Source of the DNA: an uncultured Polymorphobacter sp.
GTDB taxonomy: Bacteria; Pseudomonadota; Alphaproteobacteria; Sphingomonadales; Sphingomonadaceae
DNA length: 13,307 nt
Direction: 5' to 3'
Assembly: GCA_937871645.1 (NCBI GenBank)
Contig: CALMPZ010000244.1
Span: forward strand, 1 to 13,307
Part shown: positions 7,007-13,307 of the stretch, one piece after another
How the letters are laid out: each line of letters opens with the position of its first letter
Position numbering within the stretch: position 1 is the stretch's first letter
Position numbers and translations under genes: made by a program
Notes under the pieces: model-generated
Told to the model about the DNA's origin: nothing
Seen by the model: the letters and a program-made list of their open reading frames with translations, nothing else
Database searches by the model: none

Positions 7007-7588
7007 TCAGGCGAGCAGCCGCGCCACTGTCACGTCGACGACGCGCCGGGCGGCATCGGACGACAACCCCTGCGTATGGCGCAGCCGGTTCCAGCCTTCG
7101 AAGCTCAGGACCATGTCGAGCGCTTCGATGCGGTCGGCGTCAACGGCGTCTGCGGGCACCACATACTGCAGCCGCATGCGCAGGAAGCGGTCGAGCTTTT
7201 CGATATCGGCCTGCAGTGCCGGCGACCGCAGCCGGTAGCCATCGGCGGCACGGCGATACGGCGCAATGCTTTCGAACACCGCAAAGCGCCGGTCGATCAT
7301 TTCCACGAGCTTGCCGCGCCAGTCGGTACTGGTGAACGGCTGCTTGGCTGCAGCCAAGAATTCGCTTTCGAGCCGCAGCGACATTTCGCGGTACAGGCTC
7401 TCCATGTCGTTGAAATGCCGGAACACGCTGCGAATGCCGACTTTGGCGGTCGCGGCGACTTCCTCGGCATTGGGTGTGGTCTTGCCGGCCAGCACCAGTT
7501 CGAGCAGCGCATCGACGATCCGCGCGCGGCTGCGTTCGGAGCGACGGTGACGACCGTCTAGCGTTTCGGATTTAAGCACTTCAGACAT
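7007..7588 (-). CDS. TetR/AcrR-family transcriptional regulator
   Basis: This encodes 193 residues, normal for TetR regulators. The N-terminal DNA-binding domain spans about residues 15-65. The helix-turn-helix reads TTPNAEEVAATAKVGIRSVF with the typical F-R-H-F-N-D-M-E-S-L-Y end (about 37-67), where most members have Y-x-H-F-x-x-K-x-x-L. The C-terminal ligand domain is variable and gives no hint of the effector. ATG 7588 has AAGGA 6 bases upstream. It lies 66 bases downstream of the sulfatase gene on the same strand and may be co-transcribed with it. If so, the DUF4345-sulfatase-tetR unit would be autoregulated through the palindrome at 9781-9801 (inference). It could alternatively regulate the TelA operon, which starts 144 bases further on. 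Confidence 0.93.
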   Translation of the reverse strand: MSEVLKSETLDGRHRRSERSRARIVDALLELVLAGKTTPNAEEVAATAKVGIRSVFRHFNDMESLYREMSLRLESEFLAAAKQPFTSTDWRGKLVEMIDRRFAVFESIAPYRRAADGYRLRSPALQADIEKLDRFLRMRLQYVVPADAVDADRIEALDMVLSFEGWNRLRHTQGLSSDAARRVVDVTVARLLA

Positions 7589-7654
7589 GACACATCCTTG
7601 ACTGGGCGCGCCGCCTACCCTGTCGTCAGCGCTGCGTCTACACCGCAGTATGCC

Positions 7655-9325
7655 CTAGTTCGACCAGTAGATGAAATCCTCGTTCGGCTTGGCCGGGAAA
7701 GATAACGGTCGGTCGACAGGGATCGCGCTCTGCGTCAGGCTCGGCCACATCGGCGCACGTTGCTGGGCGTCCTGCGCACGCTGCAGCGCGTTGAGTTCGG
7801 CGACCTTGGCGGGGTTGCTCGCGGCCAGGTTGACGCGCTCGGTCGGATCGACCGCGAGGTTGAACAGGAAGTCGCGGCGCGGCAGGTCGAGATGCTGGAG
7901 CTTCCAGCCGCCCGACTGGACGACGCGGTAGTCGCCCGAGCGCCAGAACAGCGCCTTGTGCGGCTCGCCGCGCGCCTTGCCCTGCGCCCAGGGCAGCAAG
8001 TCGACGCCGTCGATCGGCCGGTCGGCGGGCAGCGCGGCACCCGCGGCGGCGGCCGCCGTGCTGAACAGGTCGAACGTCGATACCGGCGCCGGCGAGGTCG
8101 AGCCTGCAGCAATCTGCGCCGGCCAGCGGATGGCAAATGGCACGCGGATGCCGCCTTCGAAGAAGGTGATTTTCCAGCCGCGATACGGCGCGTTGATGTC
8201 GGGCAGACCGATATAGTGCGGGCCGCCGTTGTCGCTGGTGAACACCACCATCGTGTTGTTGTCGAGGCCTTGGCGCTTGAGCTCGGCCATGACGCGCCCG
8301 ATGCCGCGGTCGAGCGCCACCATCATCGCGGCATAGACGCGCAGGCGATGGCCCTCGGGCGTGCTGTCGTCGATCATGGTCAACGCGTCATAGTCGGACT
8401 TCTTCGCCTGCAGAGGCGTGTGCGGCGCATTATAGGCCAGATACATGAAGAAGGGCCGGTTGCGGTTGGCCTTGATGGCATCGACCGCCTGTGTGGACAG
8501 ATAGTCGGTCATGTACTCGTTCGGCGCGAAGCGCTTGCCGCCGTTGTACTGCACGCTGAATGGCAAATTGGCCCACAGGAACTTGTCGATCGGGTCGAAG
8601 TCCTGCTTGGCGTTGACGACGTTCGGGTCATCCTTGGGCAGGAACATCTGCCCGCCGATGATGAAGCCCAGTGACTCGTCGAAGCCCTGTTCCTCGGGCC
8701 GCATGCCCTTGCCGCCGCCGAGGTGCCATTTGCCGAGGTGGACGGTGTGATAGTCGCGGGACTTGAGCAGTTCGGCGATGGTGATTTCGGATGCCGGGAC
8801 GCCCTGGTCGTCCTGCGGCGGCTGCCTGTCGACATTTTCTTCGTGGAAGATCGTCGGGTGGCCCATGTCGTTGGGGAACTTCGAAATGTAGCGCGCCATC
8901 GGCGTGCCGGTCGACGTGAACTCGAAGCCGAAGCGCGTCGGGTAGCGGCCGGTCATCAGCGCGGCGCGTGTCGGTGAGCACGTCGCATTGCCGGCATAGC
9001 CGTTGGTGAACTGCACGCCCTGGCGCAGCAGCGCATCGATGTTGGGGGTCGGCACCGCACCGTTGGCCAGCCCGCCGCCGTTGACCGTGATGTCGTTGAA
9101 GCCGAGGTCATCGGCGAGGATGTAGATGATGTTCGGCGCCCGCGCGTCGGGTGCTGCCGTCGCGGTCGCCGGGCCCTGCTGCCAGGGCACCGGATGGTTG
9201 GGTTCAACGTGCGGCGCGAGCAAGCCCGGCAGGTGCAGGAACAAATAGTCGCGCGCCAGATAGGCGGCACCGCCGACCACGACGAGACCGACTGCTGTCG
9301 TCGCCAGCAGCTTCTTGAGCTTCAT
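7655..9325 (-). CDS. Exported formylglycine-type sulfatase (arylsulfatase family)
   Basis: This encodes 556 residues with an N-terminal hydrophobic segment (MKLKKLLATTAVGLVVVGG) acting as signal or membrane anchor, so it is expected in the periplasm. Class I sulfatase motifs are all present: metal-binding D72/D73 in ILADDLGFND, the C-x-P-x-R maturation site CSPTR at 116-120 (C116 becomes formylglycine) followed by AALMTGRYPTRFGFE, HLGKWHLG (K199, H201), APHTP (H302), TSDNGG (D365, N366) and WKITFFEGG with K385. It cleaves sulfate esters using calcium; the substrate is unknown. Maturation needs a formylglycine-generating enzyme, which is not in this window. ATG 9325 was chosen for AAAGGG about 7 bases upstream; a TTG at 9349 is an in-frame alternative. 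It lies 49 bases after the DUF4345 gene. Confidence 0.95.
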   Translation of the reverse strand: MKLKKLLATTAVGLVVVGGAAYLARDYLFLHLPGLLAPHVEPNHPVPWQQGPATATAAPDARAPNIIYILADDLGFNDITVNGGGLANGAVPTPNIDALLRQGVQFTNGYAGNATCSPTRAALMTGRYPTRFGFEFTSTGTPMARYISKFPNDMGHPTIFHEENVDRQPPQDDQGVPASEITIAELLKSRDYHTVHLGKWHLGGGKGMRPEEQGFDESLGFIIGGQMFLPKDDPNVVNAKQDFDPIDKFLWANLPFSVQYNGGKRFAPNEYMTDYLSTQAVDAIKANRNRPFFMYLAYNAPHTPLQAKKSDYDALTMIDDSTPEGHRLRVYAAMMVALDRGIGRVMAELKRQGLDNNTMVVFTSDNGGPHYIGLPDINAPYRGWKITFFEGGIRVPFAIRWPAQIAAGSTSPAPVSTFDLFSTAAAAAGAALPADRPIDGVDLLPWAQGKARGEPHKALFWRSGDYRVVQSGGWKLQHLDLPRRDFLFNLAVDPTERVNLAASNPAKVAELNALQRAQDAQQRAPMWPSLTQSAIPVDRPLSFPAKPNEDFIYWSN

Positions 9326-9374
9326 GATGCGCCCTTTCGTTCGGGACAAATTGTCGCGGCGTGCCGCGTGTCGA

Positions 9375-9752
9375 TCAACGCGCCGGCAGCGTCCGGAAAC
9401 CGGTGACGACGATGAGCATCATGACAATTTCGGCAACGATCGGCTCGACCGAGCCGGGGACGACGCCGTCAACCATGAAGCTGACGAGGCGGCCGAGAAT
9501 CGCGCACGCCAGCAGCACAATCGGCACCAGCAGCGGCCAGCGCACCGACTTCCACGCCGCAAACAGCGCAAACAGCGCGCCGCTGACGAAAAAGCCGAAC
9601 ATGTCGGCGCGCAGCGTGGCGTGGCCGAGCAGGGACAAGGGCGCCAGTGCGAAGTTCGCGGCTGCCTCGACCGGGCGCAACAGGAACAGCGTCCCGACGA
9701 AAAGCATGAACAGTGCCTGGGCGGCAATTGCCAGCCGGATGAAAATTTGCAT
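9375..9752 (-). CDS. Small four-helix membrane protein, DUF4345-like
   Basis: This encodes 125 residues with about four hydrophobic segments: LAIAAQALFMLFVGTLFLL at the start, MFGFFVSGALFALFAAW, WPLLVPIVLLACAILGRL and a last one IVAEIVMMLIVV. The order of features fits the DUF4345 family: a first helix ending in L-x-P, an R-x-D/G between helices, A-I-L-G-R-L then a D-G turn, and a glutamate in the last helix. No biochemical role is established. ATG 9752 is preferred over the longer frame to 9866, because GGAG stands 11 bases upstream and the extra residues would run into the divergent promoter region. It is the first gene of the minus-strand unit leading into the sulfatase. A membrane role alongside the sulfatase is inferred only from position. 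Confidence 0.75.
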   Translation of the reverse strand: MQIFIRLAIAAQALFMLFVGTLFLLRPVEAAANFALAPLSLLGHATLRADMFGFFVSGALFALFAAWKSVRWPLLVPIVLLACAILGRLVSFMVDGVVPGSVEPIVAEIVMMLIVVTGFRTLPAR

Positions 9753-9780
9753 AAGTCGCTTCGCTCCCCGATTTTGTGGT

Positions 9781-9801
9781 AATGACATTACATGTGTCGT
9801 T
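9781..9801. promoter_or_regulatory. Candidate operator (imperfect 21-bp palindrome)
   Basis: Half-sites AATGACA (9781-9787) and TGTCGTT (9795-9801) mirror each other with one mismatch around a 7-base centre. Size and spacing suit a TetR-type dimer. It lies between the divergent DUF4345 and SCP2 genes and covers the -10 region of the minus-strand promoter-like sequence, as expected for a repressor site. Confidence 0.5.
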
Positions 9802-9812
9802 AGATTTGACAA
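9785..9812 (-). promoter_or_regulatory. Candidate promoter of the DUF4345-sulfatase unit
   Basis: On the minus strand, TTGTCA (9812-9807, five of six matches) is followed after 16 bases by TAATGT (9790-9785), about 33 bases before the DUF4345 start at 9752. It overlaps the palindrome at 9781-9801. Confidence 0.4.
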
Positions 9813-9834
9813 GTGGGCATTCACACGGCAAATG
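9806..9834 (+). promoter_or_regulatory. Weak candidate promoter of the SCP2 unit
   Basis: A perfect TTGACA (9806-9811) lies about 78 bases before the SCP2 start. The hexamer expected near 9829 is a poor -10 match, so only the -35 box is convincing. It shares bases with the -35 box of the opposite-strand promoter, so the two directions would compete. Confidence 0.25.
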
Positions 9835-9888
9835 GGGGCCAACGACGCGGCAATGGTGTCGCGCAATCAACCTAGGGAAAGGATTACC

Positions 9889-10191
9889 ATGACGCTCGAC
9901 GAAATCACCAAGGGCATGTCCGAACGCGTTGCTGCCAAGGGCGGCATCAAGGGCAAGGTCGTCAAGTTCAACTTCGGCGATGACGGCTGCGTCCGCATCG
10001 ACGCCAAGGCCGATCCCGCCGTTGTCGACAACGCCAACTCGGACGCCGATTGCACCGTCAAGATCTCGAAGTCGGACTTCATCGACATGTCGACGGGCAA
10101 GCTTGACAGCATGAGCGCATTCATGACCGGCAAGCTCAAGATCGAAGGCGACATGGGCATCGCCATGCAGCTCGGCACGATCCTGAGCTGA
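9889..10191 (+). CDS. Single-domain SCP2 sterol/lipid-carrier protein
   Basis: This encodes 100 residues and consists of one SCP2 domain. The core reads VVKFNFGDDGCVRIDAKADP, then DADCTVKISKSDFIDMSTGKLD with the typical end FMTGKLKIEGDMGIAMQLG, which is the best-conserved part of the family. SCP2 domains bind hydrophobic ligands such as sterols or fatty acyl groups in a central cavity. No signal peptide is present, so it is cytosolic. ATG 9889 has AAAGGA 6 bases upstream. It is the first gene of a plus-strand set with gaps of 26 and 6 bases to the next two genes, and diverges from the DUF4345-sulfatase unit. An SCP2-like domain also forms the C-terminal part of SdsA-type alkylsulfatases, which makes its place beside sulfatase-type hydrolases notable. 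Confidence 0.93.
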   Translation: MTLDEITKGMSERVAAKGGIKGKVVKFNFGDDGCVRIDAKADPAVVDNANSDADCTVKISKSDFIDMSTGKLDSMSAFMTGKLKIEGDMGIAMQLGTILS

Positions 10192-10217
10192 ACCTGCCAA
10201 AACCACGGAGTACACCC

Positions 10218-10499
10218 ATGTTTTGCAAGATCGTCGTGACCGGCATCCTCGCTGCTGCCGCAATTTCGGTTCCGGCTCTCGCCGATGCCAAGTCGGCAGC
10301 CACCTGCGCTTCCGGCCTCAACAAGGACGCGCAGCTTATCTACAATGCGATGGCGCCGAAGGTCACGCCAACCACCGATCTGCAGGACGAGGTCAAGTCG
10401 ACCACGGTCGGGCTGGTCATGGGCGGCCAGATCGACCGTGCCAACGCCAAGCCGGCAGCGCAAGCTGCTGGCCAGTGCCTCGCCCAGCTGAAGGGCTAA
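10218..10499 (+). CDS. Small exported protein with two cysteines, unknown function
   Basis: This encodes 93 residues. A clear Sec signal peptide covers about 1-24 (IVVTGILAAAAISVPALADA, cleavage after ALA or ADA). The mature part is about 70 residues and has two cysteines, C30 near its start and C87 near its end, well placed for one disulfide in the periplasm. The sequence between them looks helical (DAQLIYNAMAPKV, DLQDEVKSTTVGLVMGG). I do not recognise a family. ATG 10218 has GGAG about 8 bases upstream. The gene lies 26 bases after the SCP2 gene and 6 bases before the MBL-fold gene, so it is almost certainly co-transcribed with both. A role as an accessory or binding protein for the exported hydrolase is possible but is inference only. 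Confidence 0.8.
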   Translation: MFCKIVVTGILAAAAISVPALADAKSAATCASGLNKDAQLIYNAMAPKVTPTTDLQDEVKSTTVGLVMGGQIDRANAKPAAQAAGQCLAQLKG

Positions 10500-10505
10500 A
10501 GTCCC

Positions 10506-11594
10506 ATGCGCACCGTCACCAAGGTCATCGCCTCAGTTGCGGCGCTGGCCATGGTGGCGGGCGCAGTCGGCTACAGCCAGCGCGGCGCCATCGCGCAGCG
10601 CATGTTCGTGCGCGGCGTCACTGCCGCCATGGCGACCGACCCGATCAAGCAACTCCCCGACGGGCTACACGTCATCCTGTGCGGTGCGGGTTCGCCGCTG
10701 CCTGACCCCAAGCGCGCCGGGCCGTGCGTTGCGGTGGTTGCCGGCCAGCGGCTGTTCGTCGTCGATGTCGGTGACGGCGCCGTCCGCAAGCTGGGCCAGA
10801 TGGGCATCAACGCCAGCCGCGCCGAAGCGGTGCTGCTGACGCATTTCCATTCGGATCATATCGACGGACTTGGCGGCTTCATGCTCCAGCATTGGGGCGG
10901 CGGCGCGTCGAAGGCCCCGCTGCCGGTGCACGGCCCGCAAGGTGTCGAACAAGTCGTCGCCGGTTTCAACGCCGCCTATGTGCTCGATAGCGGCTACCGC
11001 ATCGCGCACCACGGCCCCGGCGTCATGCCGCCGTCGGGCATCGGCGGCGTCGCGCTGCCGTTCCAGATTGCCCAGGGCGGGCCTTCGGCGGTGCTCATCG
11101 ACACCCCCGACCTCAAGGTCACGGCGTTCCCGGTCAACCATGCGCCGGTCGAGCCCGCTGTCGGCTACAAGTTCACCTACAAGGGCCGTACCGTCGTCAT
11201 CAGCGGCGATACCGCGCCGTCAAAGCGTGTCGAGGCGGAGGCCAAGGGCGCCGATTTGCTGGTCCACGAAGCGCTGTCGCCAGAACTCGTCAGGATTCAG
11301 GAAACCGCCGCGCTCAAGGCCGGCCGCAACAACCTTGCGCATGTTTTTGCCGACATTCCGGACTACCACACCACGCCCACCGGTGCGGCGGTCATCGCGC
11401 AGGCCGCCGGCGTCAAGATGCTGCTGCTCGATCACATCGTGCCGGGGCTGCCGTTCAAGGCACTCGAAATCCCGTTCGTCGGCGATGCGCGCAGCAAGTT
11501 CTCGGGGCCGCTGCAGGTCGGCCATGACGGCGACCGCGTCAGCCTGCCGGCGAACAGCGACAAGATCGAAACCGGCAGCGCGCTGCGCTTCTAG
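10506..11594 (+). CDS. Exported metallo-beta-lactamase-fold hydrolase (AtsA/tRNase Z-like)
   Basis: This encodes 362 residues. The N-terminus VIASVAALAMVAGAVGY is a signal peptide or anchor, pointing to an envelope location and away from true tRNase Z. The hydrolase domain starts with HVILCGAGSPLPDPKRAGPC and carries the two-metal ligands: HFHSDH (113-118), H212 in NHAPVEP, D235 in ISGDTAPS, H254 in LLVHEAL and a late H310 in LLLDHIVP; YHTTPTGAA (287-295) is also typical of this subgroup. Relatives include the AtsA-type arylsulfatase of Pseudoalteromonas and other exported MBL hydrolases, so activity on a sulfate ester, phosphodiester or lactone is possible. ATG 10506 follows the previous stop after 6 bases; its Shine-Dalgarno is weak, suggesting coupled translation. 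Confidence 0.92.
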   Translation: MRTVTKVIASVAALAMVAGAVGYSQRGAIAQRMFVRGVTAAMATDPIKQLPDGLHVILCGAGSPLPDPKRAGPCVAVVAGQRLFVVDVGDGAVRKLGQMGINASRAEAVLLTHFHSDHIDGLGGFMLQHWGGGASKAPLPVHGPQGVEQVVAGFNAAYVLDSGYRIAHHGPGVMPPSGIGGVALPFQIAQGGPSAVLIDTPDLKVTAFPVNHAPVEPAVGYKFTYKGRTVVISGDTAPSKRVEAEAKGADLLVHEALSPELVRIQETAALKAGRNNLAHVFADIPDYHTTPTGAAVIAQAAGVKMLLLDHIVPGLPFKALEIPFVGDARSKFSGPLQVGHDGDRVSLPANSDKIETGSALRF

Positions 11595-11623
11595 CCCGGC
11601 TGCGCGCGCCTTTGCGGTGGTCG

Positions 11624-11677
11624 CGAAGTTTACAATCTGTACGAAGATTCGACATTTCACGAAGTTTACAGTCCGGG
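11624..11677. repeat. 18-base tandem triplication
   Basis: Three consecutive 18-base units each begin with CGAAG, at 11624, 11642 and 11660. Units 1 and 3 share CGAAGTTTACA; unit 2 (CGAAGATTCGACATTTCA) has drifted. On the opposite strand this reads as GAYTGTAAACTTCGYGA twice with a degenerate copy between. It lies just after the MBL-fold gene and is non-coding. Confidence 0.6.
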
Positions 11678-11689
11678 CGCAAAGCGGCG

Positions 11690-11860
11690 CCGGCGGGCAG
11701 GTGTGACGGCCTGCCGCGATGATGCAATTGACGCTTCAATGAACAGCGTCGGTAATAACCTATTTGGCATTTTTTGTCAAACTGCGCCATAGTCATTCCC
11801 GCGCAGGCGGGAATGACCCGCTCGCAACAAATGGGTGCAGGCGTCACGCCTGCCCGCCGG
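11690..11860. repeat. 171-bp MITE-like element with inverted ends
   Basis: The first 12 bases CCGGCGGGCAGG (11690-11701) are the exact reverse complement of the last 12 (11849-11860). The match continues inward to about 24 bases with one substitution and one indel. Inside lie the palindrome at 11792-11817 and a smaller hairpin GACGCT/AGCGTC (11730-11750). There is no transposase and no obvious target-site duplication. It fills most of the gap between two convergent genes and may also serve as terminator for both. Confidence 0.5.
11792..11817. repeat. Palindrome GTCATTCCCGC-gcag-GCGGGAATGAC
   Basis: Perfect 11-base arms with a 4-base loop. The GTCATTCCCGC...GCGGGAATGAC form is a well-known type of dispersed intergenic repeat in proteobacteria. 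A second hairpin follows, GCAGGCG-tca-CGCCTGC at 11837-11853. Together they form a likely bidirectional transcription stop between the convergent MBL-fold and isomerase genes. Confidence 0.65.
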
Positions 11861-11865
11861 AGGCT

Positions 11866-12519
11866 CTACCCCCGCTTCTGCATGCCCTTGAGCTTCAACC
11901 GCCACTCAAGCTGGTCATACCGGTCCTGACCAAAGAACGGCTCGCCGTCGACCGCCATCATCGGCACGCCGTAGTGACCGGCCTCGCGCTGCGCCGCCTG
12001 ACTGGCGTCGATGATGGCGTCGAGGCGTTCGGCGTCGCGGGCGGCAATGACATCCATCGCGGCAAGGTCGAGCCCGGCGCGCGCGGCGGCGTTGGCCAGA
12101 TGGTCGCCCTCGTGCCAGCCGATGGTGTTGCCGTCCCAGATGAGCTGGCTGACCGCGTCGAGGAATGCGAGGCCCCGGCCCATTTCGGTTGCCACCTGGC
12201 CCAACCGCGTCAGCCGGTGGATATAGGGTTGCTCCTTGGGATAGGTGCGCGTCGCAAAGTCCATCACCACCGGATCAGGGCGCGGCCAGTGAAACGGCAG
12301 CCCGAGGAACGCTGCGGTGCGGTAGGTATCCTTGGCGAGATAGGTGAACCACAGCGGGTCGGAATTGGCGAAGAATTCGGGCTGGCGCACCGCGATCGGA
12401 TAGACGACGCGGACGTTGCATTTGACGTCATAGTCGCGCTCCATCGCCACTAGCCGGCTGGTGACCAGGTACGAATACGGCGAACGGAACGACCAGAACA
12501 GGTCATATTCCAAGGTCAT
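11866..12519 (-). CDS. DsbA-family isomerase (2-hydroxychromene-2-carboxylate isomerase / kappa-GST type)
   Basis: This encodes 217 residues with the thioredoxin-like fold of the HCCA isomerase/kappa-GST family. The N-terminal strand-turn reads YDLFWSFRSPYSYL, with S13-P-Y-S in place of the C-x-x-C of DsbA; S13 is the expected glutathione-activating serine. The helical insert runs from about 45 to 175. The cis-proline motif GVPMMAVDGEPFFGQDR at 184-200 closes the fold. Members use glutathione to isomerise aromatic ring-cleavage intermediates or act as glutathione transferases; the substrate here is unknown. ATG 12519 overlaps the upstream stop as ATGA and has GGGGGGA about 7 bases upstream, which beats an in-frame GTG at 12534. 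It is co-transcribed with the GST-like gene upstream. Confidence 0.88.
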   Translation of the reverse strand: MTLEYDLFWSFRSPYSYLVTSRLVAMERDYDVKCNVRVVYPIAVRQPEFFANSDPLWFTYLAKDTYRTAAFLGLPFHWPRPDPVVMDFATRTYPKEQPYIHRLTRLGQVATEMGRGLAFLDAVSQLIWDGNTIGWHEGDHLANAAARAGLDLAAMDVIAARDAERLDAIIDASQAAQREAGHYGVPMMAVDGEPFFGQDRYDQLEWRLKLKGMQKRG

Positions 12520-13307
12520 TGCGTGTCCCCCCACACTTCAAGATTATTGTCGCGTTCGACGCGACGCGCCGGCCGACAGGCGAGCAGCGGCGTCAGGCTG
12601 GTGCGCGCGAACAGCGCATCGAGCCGCGCGCGGGAATCGGCATCGAGCGCATCGGCGGCGTCGAGAATGCGCTGCAGCAGGTAAAGCCGGTACGGAAACA
12701 CCCCGACAGTGAGCCGCTGGCCGCGCCAGTCGAAGCTGGTTTCGCCCATGACGCGGACGTTGGGTTTGACCGTCGCCAGCGCGCCGGTCGTCACCGGATT
12801 GGCAGCGAGCCAGTCGTTGGCGAACGCCGTCATCGCGACGATTTCGGGCAGATAATCCTCGGCAACATAGGCCAGCAAAATTGCGAAGCTTTCGGGGATG
12901 CTGTCATCGGCGAACAGCGCCTCGCTGAAATCGCCATATTCGCCGGCGTCATGGTCGGGGGCATTCATGCGCTCGGTCCAGCGCCAGACGCGCCATGCCT
13001 TGGCCTTCATCAACGCTGCCGGATGCAGGTCGCGACCGAGATGCGCGTAGAGCGCGGCGATCAAGCCATAGTCGCCGATCGTCGGGCGGCCGCCGAGCAG
13101 GTACGGGCTGTGCGCCAGATGCGCATCGAAACGCGCGAGGAAATCGAGGTAGCTGGCTTCGATGGCCGGGGCGGAGTCGGGGGTGACGCCGAATATCTGC
13201 GCGGCGCGGCGCATGCGCTTTGATGACAGCGCAATCTGTTCGGCTTGCTCCTCGGCGCTGGCGAGCGGCAGCAGCGAGCCGGCGAAGTCGCGCGCGCGGA
13301 AGGCCTC
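12516..13307 (-). CDS. Glutathione S-transferase-like protein (N-terminus outside window)
   Basis: The frame is open to the right edge, giving 263 residues without the start. ATG 13214 is internal: the codons before it (GSLLPLASAEEQAEQIALSS) continue the same protein. The visible part begins near the junction after a missing thioredoxin-like domain and contains the all-helical GST C-terminal domain, with the clear motif SPYLLGGRPTIGDYGLIAALYAHLGRD. About 170 more residues follow, longer than a standard GST. They include AILLAYVAEDYLPEIVAM, and the end includes FDWRGQRLTVGVFPYRLYLLQRIL. This extended layout is seen in a group of GST-like proteins of proteobacteria with no defined substrate. 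The stop overlaps the next gene's start (ATGA), so both are probably made together and act in a glutathione-dependent pathway (inference). Confidence 0.85.
   Translation of the reverse strand, partial: EAFRARDFAGSLLPLASAEEQAEQIALSSKRMRRAAQIFGVTPDSAPAIEASYLDFLARFDAHLAHSPYLLGGRPTIGDYGLIAALYAHLGRDLHPAALMKAKAWRVWRWTERMNAPDHDAGEYGDFSEALFADDSIPESFAILLAYVAEDYLPEIVAMTAFANDWLAANPVTTGALATVKPNVRVMGETSFDWRGQRLTVGVFPYRLYLLQRILDAADALDADSRARLDALFARTSLTPLLACRPARRVERDNNLEVWGDTQ

Noticed and set aside
7760..8674. Plus-strand frame of 304 codons
   Set aside because: It is antisense to the sulfatase, whose motifs are intact. This is a shadow frame of high-GC coding DNA.
9469..10263. Minus-strand frame of 264 codons across the divergent region
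   Set aside because: It would overlap the SCP2 gene, the divergent promoters and part of the DUF4345 gene in another frame, and shows no family features.
10506..11594. True tRNase Z (rnz) for the MBL-fold gene
   Set aside because: The signal peptide or anchor at the N-terminus and the operon context point to an exported hydrolase rather than a cytosolic tRNA-processing enzyme.
11624..11677. Possible CRISPR array
   Set aside because: The units are 18 bases, contiguous without spacers and degenerate, and no cas gene is nearby.
11539..11847. Minus-strand frame with repeated D-C-K-L-R peptide
   Set aside because: The peptide repeat only reflects the 18-base DNA repeat. The frame also runs through the MITE-like element and into the end of the MBL-fold gene.

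Overview
The window is high-GC DNA with tightly packed genes, short operons and GTG/ATG start-stop overlaps. Protein types and codon use suggest an alphaproteobacterium, most likely a sphingomonad (order Sphingomonadales). That assignment is inferred from protein style only; no rRNA or tRNA gene is present.

Left part (1-2633): the 5' end of a DUF427 gene on the minus strand diverges from msrB (methionine-R-sulfoxide reductase). The msrB stop codon is built into a strong hairpin. A large DUF4153 membrane protein follows on the minus strand. Its true start is near 2633; the longer open frame upstream of it is repeat DNA. The 617-base gap 2634-3250 holds a repeat element with long inverted arms (2740-2933), a plus-strand promoter-like sequence and an AT-richer tract with a 19-bp palindrome.

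Centre-left (3251-6862, minus strand): an apparent three-gene operon. It encodes a TelA-family protein (toxic anion resistance), a two-TM protein resembling XpaC (the usual TelA partner), and an exported YtcJ-type amidohydrolase. The last begins with GTG and overlaps the preceding stop codon as GTGA.

Centre-right (7007-11594): a divergent locus with a sulfate-ester theme. The minus strand carries a DUF4345 small membrane protein, an exported formylglycine-type sulfatase and a TetR regulator. The plus strand carries a one-domain SCP2 sterol/lipid-carrier protein, a small exported two-cysteine protein and an exported metallo-beta-lactamase-fold hydrolase related to AtsA/tRNase Z. A 21-bp imperfect palindrome overlies the minus-strand promoter-like sequence between the arms and is a good candidate operator for the TetR protein. 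I infer an envelope system for cleaving and handling a hydrophobic sulfate ester. The substrate is unknown.

Right part (11595-13307): a convergent intergenic region holds an 18-base tandem triplication and a 171-bp MITE-like element with roughly 24-bp inverted ends. Two minus-strand genes follow, overlapping as ATGA: a kappa-GST/2-hydroxychromene-2-carboxylate isomerase-like DsbA-family protein, and a GST-like protein whose N-terminus lies beyond the window. No CRISPR array, prophage, transposase, tRNA or rRNA was seen.
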